In this document: in pieces, positions 52,622 through 55,101 of the stretch
Layout: each line of letters begins with the position of its first letter
Position numbering within the stretch: position 1 is the first letter of the stretch
Assembly (NCBI GenBank): GCA_023394955.1
Contig: JAEWZY010000033.1
Location: 1 to 55,101, forward strand
Origin: Bacillota bacterium
GTDB lineage: Bacteria; Bacillota; UBA4882; UBA8346
DNA length: 55,101 nt
Reading direction: 5' to 3'
Position numbers and translations under genes: made by a program
The notes under the pieces: generated by a model
Told to the model about the DNA's origin: nothing
Database searches by the model: none
Seen by the model: the letters and a program-made list of their open reading frames with translations, nothing else

Positions 52622-52708
52622 GTCTTCTTGGAAAAGAAACAGCTACTTGTTGTAGCATAAAGGTTTCAGTTCTTACTCCCCAAGCAAATATATTCTGCCT
52701 GTTCCAAT

Positions 52709-54214
52709 CTATATAGCAAATCCTGCTTGTTTCTTTTTAATATTTCGTCTAACAATCATAATAAGGGACAAGATTGTAAGGACAATAAAGACCAGAGAAA
52801 TTGGTTGAGTAAATAGAGGAAGAATACTCCCTTTACTAACAGTCAACGCGACACGCAGATTTGATTCAAACATGGGTCCAAGAATTATTGAAATAATTAA
52901 GGGAGTTAGTGGATAGCCAGCTTTGATTGCAAAATAGGCAAAAAGACCGGCAAATACCGAAATCCAGACATCAACCATACTATAAGCCACATTGTAAGCG
53001 CCGAGCAGACCAGCAATAAAGATTACAGGGATCAAGTAAATCTTTGGAATAGACATGATGCGGGTGAAGATCTTGATCCCTACGGTAAGCAGGAAAATGA
53101 TCATAAATAAATTTGCGATAAAAAATGAGAAATACGTTGAAATTGCCATACTTTGATGTTGCGAGAAGAAAAGTGGCCCCGGTTGAAATCCATGTAGCAT
53201 TAACCCGCTTAATAAAATTACTACCGGCACGTCTCCGGGTATGCCAAGAGCAAGGCCGGGAATAAGCGCTCCACCAATAGTAGCGTTATTACAGGTCTCA
53301 CTGGCAATTACACCTTCCGGTTCTCCCTGGCCGAAATTGTTCGGATTTTTTGATCTTTTTCTTGCCTGATCATATGAGATAAAGGGTGCAACAGACGCGC
53401 CAATCCCTGGTAGAATACCAATTAGGATACCAATGACACTTGACTGTAGAACCGTGAGCCAGTGTTTCCATACCCTCCAAAGCTGTGGAAAGACATTTAT
53501 CAGCTTACCTGGTTTGCAGATATATTGTTCTTTTAAATTTTCAGCTTCTTCCAGAGCGCGGGAAACAACATAAGCGCCGGTCAACACGGGTATAAGGCCA
53601 AAACCCGTATCAAGAGCATCTATCCCAAAGGTAAGTCGTTGAACCCCATGGAGAGGGTCAAGGCCAATTGCGGGAATCATCAAACCAATCGCCGCCATGA
53701 GCAAGCTTTTGGATAGATTTTCCGAAGCCATCCCCGTGATGATGGTAAAGCCGAAAAGGATAATAGCTGTATATTCAAAAGGTCCAATCTCTAGCGCAAA
53801 TTTGGAAAGCTGCGGAGTTAGGAGGATCATAGCGAACCAACTAAAGAGTCCACCATAGAAACTTGAAACCGAGGCTAACCCAAGGGCGCGCCCAGCCTCT
53901 CCCTTCTTAGCCATAGGGTAACCATCCAGCGTCGTAACAATTGATGCTGCCGTTCCAGGGATGCCAATCATGATCGCGGACACCAGTCCACCGGTAATAC
54001 CGCCCACATATGCCCCCATCAAAAAGCTAAAACCTCCCTGAGGAGACATCCCGTAGGTGATTGGTAAAATGAGAATCATCGCTAGAGTAGCGTTGAGTCC
54101 GGGTACTGCGCCAAAAAACAAGCCTAAGATTGTTCCAATAATAGTGAATACTAATGGAACAGGTTCTGTTGCCAATGAAAGGCCTGAAAGCAAAGATGTC
54201 ATTGTATCCCCCAT
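52709..54214 (-). CDS. tctA: Tripartite tricarboxylate transporter large membrane subunit
   Basis: 501 residues and about 12 helices. TctA signatures: FFGAVPGLNATLAMILILPI near the N-terminus, GIPGTAASIVTTLDGYPMAK, and GILPGIGASVAPFISYDQAR with GEPEGVIASETCNNATIGGA in the middle. It is the ion-coupled channel of a TTT importer for citrate or related carboxylates. ATG 54214 is used because GAGAGG lies 8 nt upstream; an earlier GTG overlaps that site. Confidence 0.93.
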   Translation of the reverse strand: MGDTMTSLLSGLSLATEPVPLVFTIIGTILGLFFGAVPGLNATLAMILILPITYGMSPQGGFSFLMGAYVGGITGGLVSAIMIGIPGTAASIVTTLDGYPMAKKGEAGRALGLASVSSFYGGLFSWFAMILLTPQLSKFALEIGPFEYTAIILFGFTIITGMASENLSKSLLMAAIGLMIPAIGLDPLHGVQRLTFGIDALDTGFGLIPVLTGAYVVSRALEEAENLKEQYICKPGKLINVFPQLWRVWKHWLTVLQSSVIGILIGILPGIGASVAPFISYDQARKRSKNPNNFGQGEPEGVIASETCNNATIGGALIPGLALGIPGDVPVVILLSGLMLHGFQPGPLFFSQHQSMAISTYFSFFIANLFMIIFLLTVGIKIFTRIMSIPKIYLIPVIFIAGLLGAYNVAYSMVDVWISVFAGLFAYFAIKAGYPLTPLIISIILGPMFESNLRVALTVSKGSILPLFTQPISLVFIVLTILSLIMIVRRNIKKKQAGFAI

Positions 54215-54251
54215 ATCATTCACCTCTCAAAGTATAATTGATGAGCCTACA

Positions 54252-54758
54252 TTACCACAGTATTCCCCCCTGAGGAAGGTAAATGTGCATATAGCTCATT
54301 CCTAAGAAGAGAACTAAAACAATACCAATAGAAACAGGAAGAATACGGGTAATCAACTCTTTACGAAATAATTCCCGATTAGTATAGTAAGATATTAAAC
54401 TCATTGATGCCACGGAAAAGAAAATTGTTGAGGTGTAGAAACCTAAAAAGGTTAAGCCAATAACATATAAGAAGCAAAGCATGCCTATGAAGATTCGAGG
54501 TAAAAAATTAGTTATTGTTCCCTTATTAACTGAAGCTTTGTTTTCATCAACAGTTTTGACTTCTTCTTTTTTTCGTATGTTGATTAAATCTTTTCCCACA
54601 TTAATTCCAGAGGAAATGATAATTAATATAGCAGTTGCTTGCGGATATGCCTTGGGACCCATAGGCTCTTCCCAAAGTGGCTTTATCTTTTGAGCCTGAA
54701 AAAATAAAGCTAGTCCAAGAAGGAAAAATAACAGAGAGAAAACTAAAGATTTACGCAT
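54252..54758 (-). CDS. tctB: Tripartite tricarboxylate transporter small membrane subunit
   Basis: 168 residues and four helices (LVFSLLFFLLGLALFFQAQK; FIGMLCFLYVIGLTFLGFYT; VSIGIVLVLFLGMSYMHIYL) with the TctB pattern GPKAYPQATAILIIISSGIN. It partners TctA. ATG 54758 follows GGAAAGG by 8 nt. It lies between tctA (37 nt) and tctC (with an intercistronic hairpin). Confidence 0.88.
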   Translation of the reverse strand: MRKSLVFSLLFFLLGLALFFQAQKIKPLWEEPMGPKAYPQATAILIIISSGINVGKDLINIRKKEEVKTVDENKASVNKGTITNFLPRIFIGMLCFLYVIGLTFLGFYTSTIFFSVASMSLISYYTNRELFRKELITRILPVSIGIVLVLFLGMSYMHIYLPQGGILW

Positions 54759-54785
54759 CTTTTTCACCTTTCCTTAATATATCCA

Positions 54786-54812
54786 TGCCGGGGTAAAATA
54801 ACTACCCCGGCA
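54786..54812 (-). terminator. Intercistronic hairpin between tctC and tctB
   Basis: TGCCGGGGTA and TACCCCGGCA form a perfect 10 bp stem with a 7 nt loop. No T run follows. Such hairpins after a binding-protein gene usually give partial termination or protect the upstream message, so that more binding protein than channel is made. Confidence 0.6.
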
Positions 54813-54835
54813 CGAAACATGAAAGATTAAGCTGA

Positions 54836-55101
54836 TCAATCTCCTTTTAGAGCAGGAAGAACCTTAATATAGGCCTCTTCGTCAGTAGAAAATACTTCTT
54901 CAACTTCTGCCGCTGTCCTAAAGATGGTGACGGCTGCGTTATCGTTGATAAATTTCTTCCATTCCTGTGTCTCGCAGACCTTCCTGAGTATCTCCTCCAG
55001 CTTGGCAACTATTTCATCAGGTGTATCCTTCGGCGCCCAAACCACCATCCGCAAAGCGCCGTTGGTCTCTGTAGACATGGGATATCCAGCTTCGGCTAAG
55101 G
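54836..55101 (-). CDS. tctC: Tripartite tricarboxylate transporter substrate-binding protein, C-terminal part
   Basis: The frame is open to the window edge: LAEAGYPMSTETNGALRMVV, then WAPKDTPDEIVAKLEEILRK, which is the C-terminal lobe of TctC/Bug proteins. The ligand-binding N-terminal lobe is outside the window. The product is periplasmic and hands a carboxylate to TctAB. Confidence 0.85.
   Translation of the reverse strand, partial: LAEAGYPMSTETNGALRMVVWAPKDTPDEIVAKLEEILRKVCETQEWKKFINDNAAVTIFRTAAEVEEVFSTDEEAYIKVLPALKGD

Noticed and set aside
1..55101. tRNA genes, insertion sequences, integrase genes and replication origins
   Set aside because: None could be recognised by reading both strands. 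Mobile origin of the 17-21 kb segment rests only on composition and remnants.

Overview
The window looks like a chromosomal segment of a Bacillota (Firmicutes) bacterium with moderate G+C. Shine-Dalgarno sites are strong, there is a T-box leader in front of a tRNA synthetase gene, GTG and TTG starts are used, and sigma-A promoters with 17-18 bp spacers are easy to see. Several features point to a diderm (two-membrane) Firmicute. There is an outer-membrane beta-barrel protein ending in an aromatic barrel signature, a LolA-like protein with Lol-type ABC transporter genes, and two transport binding proteins with no lipobox. Limnochordia/Hydrogenispora-like or Halanaerobiia-like lineages are plausible; this placement is inference.\n\nLayout: 1-1.0 kb, the 5' end of a metG-like gene with its T-box. 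1.0-6.3 kb, a Phd-Uma2 fusion gene, a membrane-anchored protein, a sulfatase-superfamily membrane protein and gene remnants. 6.3-13.4 kb, a ribose-type catabolic operon (ribokinase, RpiB, ADP-ribosylglycohydrolase-like enzyme, three-part TRAP transporter) with a LacI regulator and a run of overlapping operators. 13.4-17.2 kb, an antibiotic resistance operon: Mef-like macrolide efflux, a nucleotidyltransferase and an Lnu(B)-like lincosamide nucleotidyltransferase, behind a leader peptide and two terminators. 17.4-21.7 kb, a G+C-richer, foreign-looking segment (HTH/TPR regulator, lipoproteins including a predicted seven-bladed beta-propeller, remnants). 21.4-23.9 kb, a graveyard that includes a decayed second copy of mef with its leader. 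23.9-34.9 kb, a toxin-antitoxin pair, a CPA2 antiporter with a PII-like partner, methionine aminopeptidase, a second DHA3 efflux gene with a third leader of the same family, a LysM protein, MATE efflux, aldo/keto reductase and an OFA-type MFS gene. 35.4-42.9 kb, a compact GntR-AnmK-PHP-ABC operon. 43.2-50.6 kb, the TetR-controlled Lol-like ABC/LolA/outer-membrane protein module. 50.7-55.1 kb, a SWIM-finger pseudogene and a FadR-type regulator with a tripartite tricarboxylate transporter.\n\nThe most interesting signal is a family of three homologous leader RNAs at 17.0, 23.7 and 29.2 kb. Each encodes a seven-codon peptide (MYSIRLR, MYYIRLR, MYSVHLG) followed by two intrinsic terminators, and each sits in front of a Mef/DHA3-type efflux gene. 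The R-L-R ending matches the +X+ macrolide arrest motif of mefA and ermD leaders. A compensatory base change between copies supports a long-range helix involving the leader codons. Two other operons look like under-described pathways: uptake and cleavage of a ribosyl compound (6.3-13.4 kb), and an AnmK-like kinase with a PHP hydrolase and a NitT/TauT-type ABC importer (35.4-42.9 kb). Fragments of one methyltransferase gene and one HD-domain gene lie at three places, which indicates repeated duplication and decay. All function calls come from reading the translated sequence; no database search was possible.
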